In this document: piece after piece, positions 41,400 through 49,393 of the stretch | Position numbering within the stretch: the stretch's first letter is position 1 | How the letters are laid out: every line of letters starts with the position of its first letter | Source: Poriferisodalis sp965208925 | GTDB taxonomy: Bacteria > Actinomycetota > Acidimicrobiia > Acidimicrobiales > Poriferisodalaceae | Assembly (NCBI RefSeq): GCF_965208925.1 | Contig: NZ_OZ242364.1 | Location: 3,038,001 to 3,102,000 of the forward strand | Direction: 5' to 3' | DNA: 64,000 bases | Translations under genes and position numbers: made by a program | Notes under the pieces: generated by a model | The model's input: the letters and a program-made list of their open reading frames with translations, nothing else | Told to the model about the DNA's origin: nothing | The model's database searches: none

Positions 41400-41496
41400 C
41401 CTCATACGCTGCGAAGCTAGATAACCGGTGTGACACCCTGTGCCCGCTACGACTTGCCGACGGCCCTGTTTCGATGCCGGCTGAAGCGCACCACCG

Positions 41497-42060
41497 TCAA
41501 ATGCGGGGTGAACCGGATAGGCCGATCAAGTGGGTCGAATACGAGGCAGCGACACGTGCCGTCCGAATGAGGTGATTCGCCAGCGTAAGGAGTTCCAGCG
41601 CCGTGACTGGATCGTCAGGGTACGCATGTTCATGCGCTCGTGGATTGCGCACGCCAGTCATAACGCCTGAGAAAATCTCCATGTAACCCTGCTGCTGCGC
41701 CTTCTCCGATCGTGAGCCGAGTGCGTTGAGTCTCAGAACTGGGTTGTCTCGCGAGAACGCCTTCTTCATCAAGCCCGCACCATCCAGTGCATCAAGGCCT
41801 GTCAGGTCTTTGACGAGGTTATTGAGACACTTGCAGGCCTCTTCGACTGCCATCGCGTAGTGGCCGTCGAGAAACAGCTTCCGGGTCGTTCGACGTAGTT
41901 CGTCATCATCCACAACCTGGTCGTACGTCAGTTGATCAGATCCATCACCTTGGAGGCTTGGTGCCGGTGGTCCAAGTCCCAGCGCATATGCCTCCGCGCC
42001 GATCGCGGCCGCAATCCGGTAACCGCGAAGGGCAACGCTGCGCGTTCGCGTATCAGTCAT
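41497..42060 (-). CDS. TIGR02391/Ymh-like protein in a restriction island
   Basis: 187 residues. The core pattern LFLDGHYAMAVEEACKCLNNLVKDLTG, MKKAFSRDNPVLRLN, GYMEIFSGVMTGVRNPRAHEH and ALELLTLANHLIRT agrees with the family known as TIGR02391 (hypothetical Ymh), a helical domain common in restriction and abortive-infection contexts. R-N-P-R-A-H resembles the R-N-x-x-x-H motif of HEPN toxin RNases, so an RNase-like role is possible. The ATG overlaps the DUF5343-like stop by 8 bases. Biochemical role not established. Confidence 0.72.
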   Translation of the reverse strand: MTDTRTRSVALRGYRIAAAIGAEAYALGLGPPAPSLQGDGSDQLTYDQVVDDDELRRTTRKLFLDGHYAMAVEEACKCLNNLVKDLTGLDALDGAGLMKKAFSRDNPVLRLNALGSRSEKAQQQGYMEIFSGVMTGVRNPRAHEHAYPDDPVTALELLTLANHLIRTARVAASYSTHLIGLSGSPRI

Positions 42061-42733
42061 CGGCGTACAGATGCTCAGCCATGCTCTGGAAGATCTTGTC
42101 GATCTGTTCGGCGCTCGCGTCCGAGGAAATATGGATCTGAATATTGATGTTCAGCCCCAGCTCTGCTCGTCGCTGCCGATTCTCGACCACGGCCTCCGTC
42201 GCCCGTGCGGGTCGACCGGAAGCTGGACCCGGCGGAGCTTTGCGTGGTGCAGCCTTCTTCTTCGCAGCCGTACCCGTAGTGGCGACAGCAGCCGCACCCG
42301 CGGGGTCCGCCTCTGCGATCAACGCATAAAGGGACGCCATACCGGATGCCGCACCCTGTCCTGATCCCGTGTTGCGACTGAACCATGCCGTGACGCCAGT
42401 CGAGTCTGCAGACGGATCTGGGAACGCAGAGCGAAGACTGTCTGGGTAGACATCGGAGAGAATCGCTTCGCAGACTTCCTCGTAGGAATCATCCAGCCGC
42501 CAGTCCTGAGCGCGCTCCGTCGGCCGGCCGTCGTCGTCGATCAAGCCCAGTGTGCGCAACGGGCCGATCAGGTTGCCCGCAGAGGCTGTCGAGCTGAGTC
42601 CGAGCACGGACTGTAGGTAGTCAGCGTCAACCAAGCGCGGCACGGTTTGACGAAACCGCTCGCGCAGAGCCCACCAGTTCTTCGCGGGCAACCTGGGATA
42701 GGTGCGTCGGGCGGATTCTTCAGCCATGGTCAT
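42053..42733 (-). CDS. DUF5343-like protein, first gene of the defence operon
   Basis: 226 residues. The beginning (YPRLPAKNWWALRERFRQTVP) and a middle portion like a winged helix (YLQSVLGLSSTASAGNLIGPLRTLGLIDDDGRPT) are followed by a low-complexity Ala/Lys/Pro linker (about 145-180). The end is LNINIQIHISSDASAEQIDKIFQSMAEHLY. This architecture fits DUF5343 proteins, often paired with TIGR02391-like partners. The winged-helix part may bind DNA or regulate the operon (inference). ATG 42727, which has better spacing to GGGAGAA, may be the true start. Confidence 0.68.
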   Translation of the reverse strand: MTMAEESARRTYPRLPAKNWWALRERFRQTVPRLVDADYLQSVLGLSSTASAGNLIGPLRTLGLIDDDGRPTERAQDWRLDDSYEEVCEAILSDVYPDSLRSAFPDPSADSTGVTAWFSRNTGSGQGAASGMASLYALIAEADPAGAAAVATTGTAAKKKAAPRKAPPGPASGRPARATEAVVENRQRRAELGLNINIQIHISSDASAEQIDKIFQSMAEHLYADD

Positions 42734-42804
42734 TTCTCCCCATGCAAGAGTTGGGCTGGCCTGTCGCTGCCCTGATGATGAAGCAACCTAGCAACAGGTC
42801 CAGT

Positions 42805-42830
42805 GGATCACAACATTGTAGTTTTGATCC
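42805..42830. repeat. Inverted repeat 1 at the island edge
   Basis: Arms GGATCACAAC (42805-42814) and GTTTTGATCC (42821-42830) pair over 9 of 10 positions around a 6-base loop. It is upstream of the DUF5343-like gene and could be an operator or a structured leader. Confidence 0.5.
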
Positions 42831-42880
42831 CTGAAATTGTTTCACTTTCAAACCGGTGGGCGATAATACCACTTGACCTG

Positions 42881-42902
42881 TGCTAATAGGCCAACATTAG
42901 CA
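42881..42902. repeat. Inverted repeat 2 at the island edge
   Basis: TGCTAAT (42881-42887) and ATTAGCA (42896-42902) are perfectly complementary across 8 bases. It has the size of a dimeric-regulator site. Confidence 0.5.
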
Positions 42903-42934
42903 GCGGCCACATCGCGAACTGCAGTATCTTGTGC

Positions 42935-42976
42935 AGAGGACACCGCTCCGTCTGAACAGCGACATAGGTGTCCTCT
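42935..42976. repeat. Inverted repeat 3, perfect 10-base arms
   Basis: AGAGGACACC (42935-42944) and GGTGTCCTCT (42967-42976) are exact reverse complements, 22 bases apart, with an inner GCT/AGC pair. It lies about 75 bases before the acetyltransferase start. It could be a terminator, a leader hairpin or the trace of a mobile-element end. Confidence 0.6.
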
Positions 42977-43050
42977 ATGCCCACGGGCTCGATTCTCGAA
43001 GCAGGGCTAGCGTCCCCTGCATTCACCGCGCACGAGCCTTGGGGACGCTG

Positions 43051-43683
43051 ATGGACATCACCACCGTTGACCGGGATCGGGCAGCTCAGTACACCGACGA
43101 CGTGGTCGAGCTGGTGTACAACTCGGGGCCGCCCACCTACGACTATCAATTCGTTACCCGAGCGGCGTTCGATCGGCTGATCGGCGACTCGTGGCTCGCT
43201 GAGGGCACGCTGTGCGGGTACGACGAGACCACGGTCGCCCTAGAGGGTGACGATCTGCTGGGCATCGAGATCGGCTATGCCGGGCCCGAATTCGATCGTC
43301 GGAAGAAGACGCTGCGACCGCTGTGGGAGAGCATCATCGAAGACGGGGCCGTGACCCACGACGAGCTTGCCGAGATCGCCCGGCGCTCCTATCTGGCCAG
43401 CTACCTCAACGCAGCTATCCCCGCCAGCGCCTACTACGTCCACGCCCTGTCTGTCCGGCCAGATCATCACGGCCAGGGCATCGGCGCCGCACTCATGAAG
43501 GACGCCATCGACCGGGCCGCAGATGAGGGTTACCGGGTCGTTCACCTCGACGTGCTGTCCGACAACCCGGCGGTCAAGTTCTATGAGGCGTTCGGCTTCG
43601 AGGTGCTGGCCCAGACCGTCGCGCCCATCCCCCACAGCCACGGCGTGCCGATGGAACAGCGCATGTCGCTCGACCTTCGCTGA
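43051..43683 (+). CDS. GNAT-family N-acetyltransferase
   Basis: 210 residues. The acetyl-CoA loop V-R-P-D-H-H-G-Q-G-I-G-A-A and the later VHLDVLSDNPAVKFYEAFGFEVL are typical of GNAT enzymes, which transfer an acetyl group to amines of small molecules, antibiotics or proteins. The N-terminal part includes a helix-rich insertion (AGPEFDRRKKTLRPLW). The ATG at 43051 starts family-like sequence; the longer frame from 42931 would include the inverted repeat. The gene lies outside the defence operon on the opposite strand. Acceptor unknown. Confidence 0.87.
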   Translation: MDITTVDRDRAAQYTDDVVELVYNSGPPTYDYQFVTRAAFDRLIGDSWLAEGTLCGYDETTVALEGDDLLGIEIGYAGPEFDRRKKTLRPLWESIIEDGAVTHDELAEIARRSYLASYLNAAIPASAYYVHALSVRPDHHGQGIGAALMKDAIDRAADEGYRVVHLDVLSDNPAVKFYEAFGFEVLAQTVAPIPHSHGVPMEQRMSLDLR

Positions 43684-43703
43684 ATCGGGACAGGCCGACA
43701 GCA

Positions 43704-44666
43704 ATGACTGACTTCGTCCGCACCGACGACGCGCACTTCGACGCGCTGACCGACTGGAGCTACGAGCCCCGCTACCACCAGTGGAAGGACCTGCGCGTCC
43801 ACTACATCGACGAAGGCCCCGCCGATGGGCCCGTCATGCTGCTGCTGCACGGGATGCCGACCTGGGCGTACCTGTACCGCACCATGATCCCGGGCCTCGT
43901 GGACGCCGGGTACCGCTGCATCGCGCCCGATCATCTCGGTTTCGGCCGCAGCGACAAGCCGACCGATCCGAACTGGTACTCGATCGCCCGCCACACCGAG
44001 GTGCTGACCTCGCTGGTCAACGCACTCGACCTGACCGACGTCTCTGTGGTTTGCCAGGACTGGGGCGGACCGATCGGCCTGTCCCAGGCGGCGATGATGC
44101 CCGAGCGATTCAGCCGCCTCGTCATCATGAACACTTGGCTCCACCACCCCGAGTTCGACTACGACGAGAGCTTCCTGCAGTGGATCGACGCGTGGAAGCC
44201 CGGCGGCCGGTATGCCCACCCGCAGCCCAGCATCGGGCTCGTTCCGCTGCTGGCCGGACGCATGGTCCGCTCACGACATGTGGTGCCGGCGATCAAGGCG
44301 CGAGTCGAACCGGAACTCGACGGCGAAGCGGCGCTGAGGTACGCGGGGTTCTCGGCACCGTTCCGAGGCCTGCCCGAGGCAGGCTTCAACGGCGCCCGCT
44401 GGTTCCCGCTGTCCATCCCGGTCGGCAACTACGACAGCGGCAACGGCGCAGGCCAGGCATTGCACTACCGGGTGCTACTGGGCTGGGACAAGGCCGCGCA
44501 CTTCGTCTGGGGCGCCCAGGACGATGGCTTCAGCGAGGAGTGGGGTCGCACCTGGGCCGGGCAGATGAACGCGCCGATCGATGTACTGCCCGACGCGGGC
44601 CACTTCCTGCAGTTCACCCACGGTCCCGAGATCGTCGAACACATCGTGCGACGCGCCCGCGGCTGA
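43704..44666 (+). CDS. Haloalkane dehalogenase-like alpha/beta hydrolase 2
   Basis: 320 residues. The nucleophile is Asp119 in VVCQDWGG with Trp120 as first halide ligand. The second Trp lies in SFLQWIDAW. The oxyanion motif is LLHGMPTWAYLY, the acid probably in WGAQDDGF and the base in DAGHFLQF. The layout matches haloalkane dehalogenases of subfamily I, like the gene at 25491-26399, but the cap differs (RYAHPQPSIGLVPLLAGRMV). It follows the acetyltransferase by 20 bases on the same strand. Having two indicates a habitat with organohalides (inference). Confidence 0.82.
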   Translation: MTDFVRTDDAHFDALTDWSYEPRYHQWKDLRVHYIDEGPADGPVMLLLHGMPTWAYLYRTMIPGLVDAGYRCIAPDHLGFGRSDKPTDPNWYSIARHTEVLTSLVNALDLTDVSVVCQDWGGPIGLSQAAMMPERFSRLVIMNTWLHHPEFDYDESFLQWIDAWKPGGRYAHPQPSIGLVPLLAGRMVRSRHVVPAIKARVEPELDGEAALRYAGFSAPFRGLPEAGFNGARWFPLSIPVGNYDSGNGAGQALHYRVLLGWDKAAHFVWGAQDDGFSEEWGRTWAGQMNAPIDVLPDAGHFLQFTHGPEIVEHIVRRARG

Positions 44667-44711
44667 ACGCGCGGGAAACACGGCGACGCTGGCCGCTGAA
44701 CCCGGCACCAC

Positions 44712-45101
44712 CTATTCCTTGTAGGCGACGGCTTCGATCTCGATGAGGGCGCCGGGAATGATGATCCCGGCAATCACGGTGGTGCTCGCCGGCGGCTCGT
44801 CGGGGAAGTACTTCTTGCGAGCTGCGCTGTACTCGCCGTACTGGTCGATATCGGTGATGAATGCCTGCAGCTTCACCACATCGGCCATCGAAAAGCCCTC
44901 TTCGGCGAGCGCCAGATGTATGTAGTCGAAGATCTCCTCGGTCTGCCCGCCCATGCCTTTGGTCAGGTCGTTGGCGATGCAGCCCGAGACGTAGATCGAC
45001 GGCCCGGCCCTGACCGCCGGGGCGAAGGCCCCGCTCCGGATCAGCTCCGGAACCGGGTGTGCCTCGATGAGCGCTTCTGAACGAATGACTTTGCCGACCA
45101 T
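44712..45101 (-). CDS. RidA/YjgF-family protein lacking the usual Arg
   Basis: 129 residues. The trimeric RidA fold is apparent: IYVSGCIANDLTKGMGGQTEEIFDYIHLAL, MADVVKLQAFITDIDQYGEYSAARKKYF and LIEIEAVAYK. RidA proteins with enamine deaminase activity carry an Arg after P-A in the penultimate strand; here this stretch reads PPASTTVIAG, so Arg is replaced by Ser. It probably belongs to a Rid subgroup with another activity or pure ligand binding. Convergent with the dehalogenase; no operon partner. The replaced Arg can be seen directly; its consequence is inferred. Confidence 0.85.
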   Translation of the reverse strand: MVGKVIRSEALIEAHPVPELIRSGAFAPAVRAGPSIYVSGCIANDLTKGMGGQTEEIFDYIHLALAEEGFSMADVVKLQAFITDIDQYGEYSAARKKYFPDEPPASTTVIAGIIIPGALIEIEAVAYKE

Positions 45102-45183
45102 GGCCGGAGATTAACCGTGGCGCTGAATGCGATCTGCAGCTCGCACCAGTGCCGGCGTCGGCGCATCGTGGCAGGATCACCGC

Positions 45184-45579
45184 ATGGACGAGCTGCCGGC
45201 ATTCTTCGCAGACTTCAAACGGGCAATGTTCCGCTGCGACGCCGAGGCGCTCGCCGCCACAGTGACCGACGACTTCGTGTGGGAGCTGCACGCCGGCGCA
45301 TCGCCGGGGGAACCCGCCGGGCGAGTGCTCCGAGGTCCCGAAGCGATGGCCGAAGAGTTCCGCCGACGCAAGCACGAGTGGACCGACGTCACCTACGAAG
45401 ACGTCGACGAACGCATGGCCGGCGATGATCTGATCGTGCAGACGTTCGTCGTGTCGGGCACCGATTCACGAGGCGAGAGATTCCGCTCGCACGCCGTGGA
45501 CCTGTACCCGCTGCGAGACGGTCGAGTCGCCGCCAAGCGCACCTTCTGGAAGATCGACGGCCTCGGACCGGCAGTCTGA
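45184..45579 (+). CDS. Small SnoaL-like protein
   Basis: 131 residues, a single NTF2/SnoaL-like domain. Key strands are LAATVTDDFVWELHAG, VLRGPEAMAEEFRRR and LIVQTFVVSGTDSRGERFRSHAVDLYPLRDG. Asp and His residues lie in the pocket-facing positions. It differs from the 324-358 residue didomain proteins elsewhere in the window, being half their size. The ATG at 45184 is the first with family-like sequence. It is convergent with the CoA-transferase. Function unknown; a hydratase, isomerase or binding role is possible. Confidence 0.78.
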   Translation: MDELPAFFADFKRAMFRCDAEALAATVTDDFVWELHAGASPGEPAGRVLRGPEAMAEEFRRRKHEWTDVTYEDVDERMAGDDLIVQTFVVSGTDSRGERFRSHAVDLYPLRDGRVAAKRTFWKIDGLGPAV

Positions 45580-45625
45580 TTGACGACCGCCGAATCCGCG
45601 AAGGGCAGCGTCGCGACGGGCGGGA

Positions 45626-46954
45626 TCAGCCGCTCGGCGGGGGCTCGTCGGCAACCACAGACTCGGTGACCATGCGGTCGATCTCCGACTGGTCGATGCC
45701 GATCTCGGCGAGCACCTCGCGCGTGTGCTCGCCGTACTGCGGTGACGCCCCGAGCGTCGGACTGGCCGCCTCGCTGAAACGCAGCGGCATACCTGACGTC
45801 GTGTAGCGCCCGAAGGCCGGGTGCTCGATGTCCACCGCGTAGTCGTTGGCGCGGACTTGCTCGTCTTCCAGCGCCTCATAAGGCATGTGGTACGGCCCGC
45901 ACGGGAACTCGGCGTCGCGCAGCGCGGCCAGCCACTCAGCGGTCGTGCGAGTCCGGAACAAGGTCTCGGCAGCGTCAACGAGGTCTGTGAATTCATCCGT
46001 ATCAGGCCGGCGAAGGTCGACTCTCGGCAAGCCGGTCACCTCGTGAAACTTGTCCCGCAGCGCCGGGCTCAGGCCCGCCACGGTGATCATCCCGTCTGCC
46101 GTCATGTAGGTGCGGAAGTAGATCCGGAACGTGCCCGCGCCGGGAATGATCCGGTCCTCGTAGATGCGCCGCTGGTCGACGAAGTCCACACCGGCGGCCC
46201 GGGCTGCCGCCAGATCCTGCTTCAGCTCCGCCAGCACCTCGGCATCGCTCTCGAAGTCGCCGATCATCGGCGTGGCGAGCGACATCGCCGTGCCCAGCAA
46301 CGAGCTGTCGACCCGCTGACCCTTGCCGGTCAGATCGCGGTGGCGCAGCGCGGCCACCACGCCCAGCGCCGAGACCATGCCGGTGCCGAAGTCGTTCACT
46401 GCGGGTCGGGTCGCCGACGGCACACCGTGCTCAGCCCGATTCATGATGAATCCGGCGCCGCTGCGGGCCTGTACCAGCACGTCATACCCGCCGAGGTGGG
46501 CGTCGGAGCCCTCCGGCCCGAACGCGGTATGCGCCAAGTAGACGAGCCGCGGATTGACCGCTGCAGCGTGCTCGAAGTCGATGCCGTACCGCTTGAGATC
46601 ACCCGGCTTGAAGGCCACCAGCGCCACGTCCGCCCAAGCGAAGAGCCGGTCGGCGACCGCAGCTGAATCGGGATGCTGCAGGTCGAGCACTATCGCCCGT
46701 TTGCCTGGATTGATGAGGGCGTACGCCTTCGCCTCCATCGGAGCGAGCGACGCCAGCGAGCGCATGGCGTCGCCGCCGGGCGGCTCAACCTTGACGACCT
46801 CGGCACCCATGCCCGCCAGTAATCGGCCGCAATGCGGAATCGCAGCATTCTGGGCGAACTCCACCACTTTGATCCCGGCCAGGATTCCGTCACCAGCGTC
46901 GCGTGCTTCGGGCTCGGCGGGCGCGTTCATCGGCTTCAGTACTCCGCTCGTCAC
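45626..46954 (-). CDS. Family III CoA-transferase (CaiB/Frc-like)
   Basis: 442 residues. LLAGMGAEVVKVEPPGGDAMRS and INPGKRAIVLDLQHPD are typical of CaiB/BaiF proteins, and the catalytic Asp is probably in PAVNDFGTGM. These enzymes move CoA between carboxylic acids, activating a substrate for catabolism without ATP. The GTG start overlaps the sulfatase stop (GTGA), so it is translated with the peptide-type ABC transporter operon. Activation of an acid freed from an imported sulfated compound would fit, but is inference. Confidence 0.88.
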   Translation of the reverse strand: MTSGVLKPMNAPAEPEARDAGDGILAGIKVVEFAQNAAIPHCGRLLAGMGAEVVKVEPPGGDAMRSLASLAPMEAKAYALINPGKRAIVLDLQHPDSAAVADRLFAWADVALVAFKPGDLKRYGIDFEHAAAVNPRLVYLAHTAFGPEGSDAHLGGYDVLVQARSGAGFIMNRAEHGVPSATRPAVNDFGTGMVSALGVVAALRHRDLTGKGQRVDSSLLGTAMSLATPMIGDFESDAEVLAELKQDLAAARAAGVDFVDQRRIYEDRIIPGAGTFRIYFRTYMTADGMITVAGLSPALRDKFHEVTGLPRVDLRRPDTDEFTDLVDAAETLFRTRTTAEWLAALRDAEFPCGPYHMPYEALEDEQVRANDYAVDIEHPAFGRYTTSGMPLRFSEAASPTLGASPQYGEHTREVLAEIGIDQSEIDRMVTESVVADEPPPSG

Positions 46955-48324
46955 CGGGAGGCCGGGGGTTCGTACGGGTCAGGCGTTCCCACCGGGATCA
47001 ATGGATGTGCGGCAACGCTGTCCCAGAATTCAGCAACTGCAGCCATCACGGGCCGCTGGACCCAGGTGTTCGACGGCAGGAACACATCGTGGCGCTCGCG
47101 CGGATCGTCGTAGAGGTTGAACGCCCGCGGGATGCTCAATTCGATGGGCGGATCACCCATGAATTCCTGCCAGACGAAGTGCAGCTTCCAATTGCGCCAC
47201 TTCACCGCATGCAGCCGATCGGCCACGAAACACAGCACCGACTCGCGTCCCGAGCGATCCGACGAGCCGTCCAGCAGCGGCATGAGGTCGATGCCATCGA
47301 TGGGCCGGTCGTCGGGAAGGTCGGCCCCAGCCGCCGCGGCCAATGTGGTGAAGATGTCGGTGGCATGTGCCAGCTCGTTGCTCATGCCTCCGGGCGGAAT
47401 CCTGCCCGGCCACCGTGCGATGAACGGCACACGGAGACTTCCCTCCATTGCCGTGAAGTACGAGCCGCCCCACGGGCCGGTCCAGCCCCGCCAGGGAAGG
47501 ACGTCTTCCGCACCGTTGTCGCTCGTGAATATCACCAGGGTGTTGCCTGCAATGCCCAGCTCGTCGAGCACCCCGGCGAGGTGGCCGACGCGGTCGTCGG
47601 TCTCCCGGAAGGCGTCTGCGAAGTCGCCGAGCCCGGTGGCGCCGGCGTAGTCAGGGTGCGGCAACGTCGGAAAGTGCGGGAACGCCAGGGGCAGGTACAG
47701 GAAGAACGGCGCACCCTGAGCAGCACATCGCCGTATGAAACCCTCGCCTCGCTCGAAAGCCTCAGCGTCGAAGAGGGCTCGCGCGGTGGTGTCATAGTCG
47801 CCCACTGCCACGGCAGCCTCGCCCCTCCGACCCTCGAGGAGCTGCTCCGGAGGCACGATCTCGGGGTCGTAACCGGCAGAGGTCGACCACAACGATGAGT
47901 CATGCGTCTCGGCGAGGCCCCACCACTCGTCGAAACCCCGCTCGTGCGGCTGGCGACCCGGCCCGTCGCCGAGATGCCATTTCCCGAAGTGCGCACAGCG
48001 GTAACCCACCGAGGACACGAGCTCTGCCAGCGTGACCTCCCAGCGCGTCAAGCCGCTGGGCTGACCCGGCAGCGGAATGCGGACCGTGCCTGAGCGGATC
48101 GGGAAACGGCCGGTCATCACCGCAGAACGGGAGGGCGTGCACTGCGCCTCCATGTTCATATTGGTAAGGCGCACTCCCTCTGCGGCCAGACGATCGATGT
48201 TGGGTGTCGGCACACCGCGCACCGCTCCCCCGCCATAGCAGCCCAATTCGCCGTATCCCAGATTGTCGACGAACACGAACAGGATGTTCGGGCGGCGGGA
48301 ATCGGCGCCGGATCGCTCAGCCAT
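46951..48324 (-). CDS. Sulfatase, formylglycine-dependent, in the ABC transporter operon
   Basis: 457 residues. The motif CTPSRSAVMTGR (Cys62) matches C-x-P-S-R and FVDNLGYGELGCYG supplies metal ligands, with FGKWHLG and HFPTLPHPDY later. Compact length is that of simple aryl- or carbohydrate sulfatases. There is no evident signal peptide (MAERSGADSRRPNIL), so it acts inside after import. The ATG at 48324 overlaps the end of the DppF-type gene by 8 bases and the stop overlaps the CoA-transferase GTG. It shares little with the 760-residue sulfatase at 26962 beyond the core motifs. Confidence 0.9.
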   Translation of the reverse strand: MAERSGADSRRPNILFVFVDNLGYGELGCYGGGAVRGVPTPNIDRLAAEGVRLTNMNMEAQCTPSRSAVMTGRFPIRSGTVRIPLPGQPSGLTRWEVTLAELVSSVGYRCAHFGKWHLGDGPGRQPHERGFDEWWGLAETHDSSLWSTSAGYDPEIVPPEQLLEGRRGEAAVAVGDYDTTARALFDAEAFERGEGFIRRCAAQGAPFFLYLPLAFPHFPTLPHPDYAGATGLGDFADAFRETDDRVGHLAGVLDELGIAGNTLVIFTSDNGAEDVLPWRGWTGPWGGSYFTAMEGSLRVPFIARWPGRIPPGGMSNELAHATDIFTTLAAAAGADLPDDRPIDGIDLMPLLDGSSDRSGRESVLCFVADRLHAVKWRNWKLHFVWQEFMGDPPIELSIPRAFNLYDDPRERHDVFLPSNTWVQRPVMAAVAEFWDSVAAHPLIPVGTPDPYEPPASR

Positions 48325-49393
48325 CAGCTGCAGACGCCGGCGCTTCAACGACCGGAGCATCGGTTGCCAACTCGCTCACGGGACGGCCGCCGAGCCTGGG
48401 TCCGGTTGTGTGCAGGTGGCACCACACGGTCCCGCCCGTGGCGGTCGGCACCGGTTCGGGGAACGACTTCCAGCACACGTCCATGGCGTGCGGGCACCGT
48501 TCGGCGAATGGGCAGCTGTCGGCCGGTGCCCCGCCGCTGGCACCGGCTACGCCCTGGGCCAGCTCACGCCGGCGCTGCGACTTGACGTGCTGCACGGCAG
48601 GGTCGGGGTCGGGAATCGAGGCCAGCAACAGCTCGGTGTAGGGGTGCGCCGGACGCTCGCAGATGTCATCGGAATCGCCCAGCTCGACAATCCGGCTGTG
48701 GTACATGACCGCGATGCGGTGGCACGTGTGACGCACCACCGCCAAGTCGTGCGCAATGAACAGGTAGGCCGCGCCGGTCTCGCGCTGCAGCCGTTCCAGC
48801 AGGTTGATGACCTGGCTCTGGGTGGACACATCGAGTGCCGAGACCGGCTCGTCGAGCACCAGCAGGTCCGGCTCGGTTGCCAAGGCACGGGCGACGGCAA
48901 TCCGCTGACGCTGGCCGCCCGAGAATTCGTGGGGGTAGCGGTCGAGGTGATGGCGTTGCAGACCGACCTGGGTGAGCAGTTCGCCTGCCCGCTCTCTCGC
49001 CGCACGCGAGTCCATGTCGAAGTGGATGCGCAGGGGCTCGGCGATGATCGCACCCACCAGCATCGAGGGGTTCAGCGATCCGACCGGGTCCTGGAACACC
49101 ACCTGCACGGTCTTGCGGTACTCGGTGGGCACGCGCCGACCGAAACCGGTGACATCGAAGTCGCCGAGCCGGATAGAGCCGCTCTGCGGCCGCAGGAAGC
49201 GAAGCACGGCGCGGCCGAGCGTGGTTTTGCCCGATCCCGATTCCCCGACCAGGCCGAGCGTGTCGCCGGCGTCGATCTTGAGCGACACGTGCTGGACCGC
49301 CCGCACGTCAGGCAAGCGCTGCCACGGCAAGGCACCGCGCCCGCCACCGAACACAATCGTCAGATCGTCGATGTCGAGGAGTGGCTCGCTCAC
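48317..49393 (-). CDS. Peptide/nickel-type ABC transporter ATPase, DppF type
   Basis: 358 residues. Walker A GESGSGKTTLG, signature FSGGQRQR, Walker B LLVLDEPVSALD and the oligopeptide-transporter C-terminal Cys cluster (SCPFAERCPHAMDVC), which can hold an iron-sulfur centre or zinc, are all visible. It pairs with the ATPase half of the fused protein upstream. The ATG overlaps that gene's stop (ATGA). Extra residues at the C terminus (ELATDAPVVEAPASAADG) look disordered. Likely cargo is not a peptide, given the coupled sulfatase. Confidence 0.93.
   Translation of the reverse strand: MSEPLLDIDDLTIVFGGGRGALPWQRLPDVRAVQHVSLKIDAGDTLGLVGESGSGKTTLGRAVLRFLRPQSGSIRLGDFDVTGFGRRVPTEYRKTVQVVFQDPVGSLNPSMLVGAIIAEPLRIHFDMDSRAARERAGELLTQVGLQRHHLDRYPHEFSGGQRQRIAVARALATEPDLLVLDEPVSALDVSTQSQVINLLERLQRETGAAYLFIAHDLAVVRHTCHRIAVMYHSRIVELGDSDDICERPAHPYTELLLASIPDPDPAVQHVKSQRRRELAQGVAGASGGAPADSCPFAERCPHAMDVCWKSFPEPVPTATGGTVWCHLHTTGPRLGGRPVSELATDAPVVEAPASAADG

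Larger units (their letters stand above)
42734..43050. other. AT-richer gene-free spacer at the island edge
   Basis: 317 bases without a supported gene. It is visibly richer in A+T than its neighbours and holds three inverted repeats in a row (listed separately). A possible plus-strand -35 TTGACC at 42873-42878 has only a poor -10 near 42896. I see no integrase, tRNA remnant or direct repeat. Confidence 0.6.

Noticed and set aside
42931..43050. Upstream extension of the acetyltransferase from 42931
   Set aside because: It would place the perfect 10-base inverted repeat inside the coding region and adds sequence unlike GNAT enzymes.
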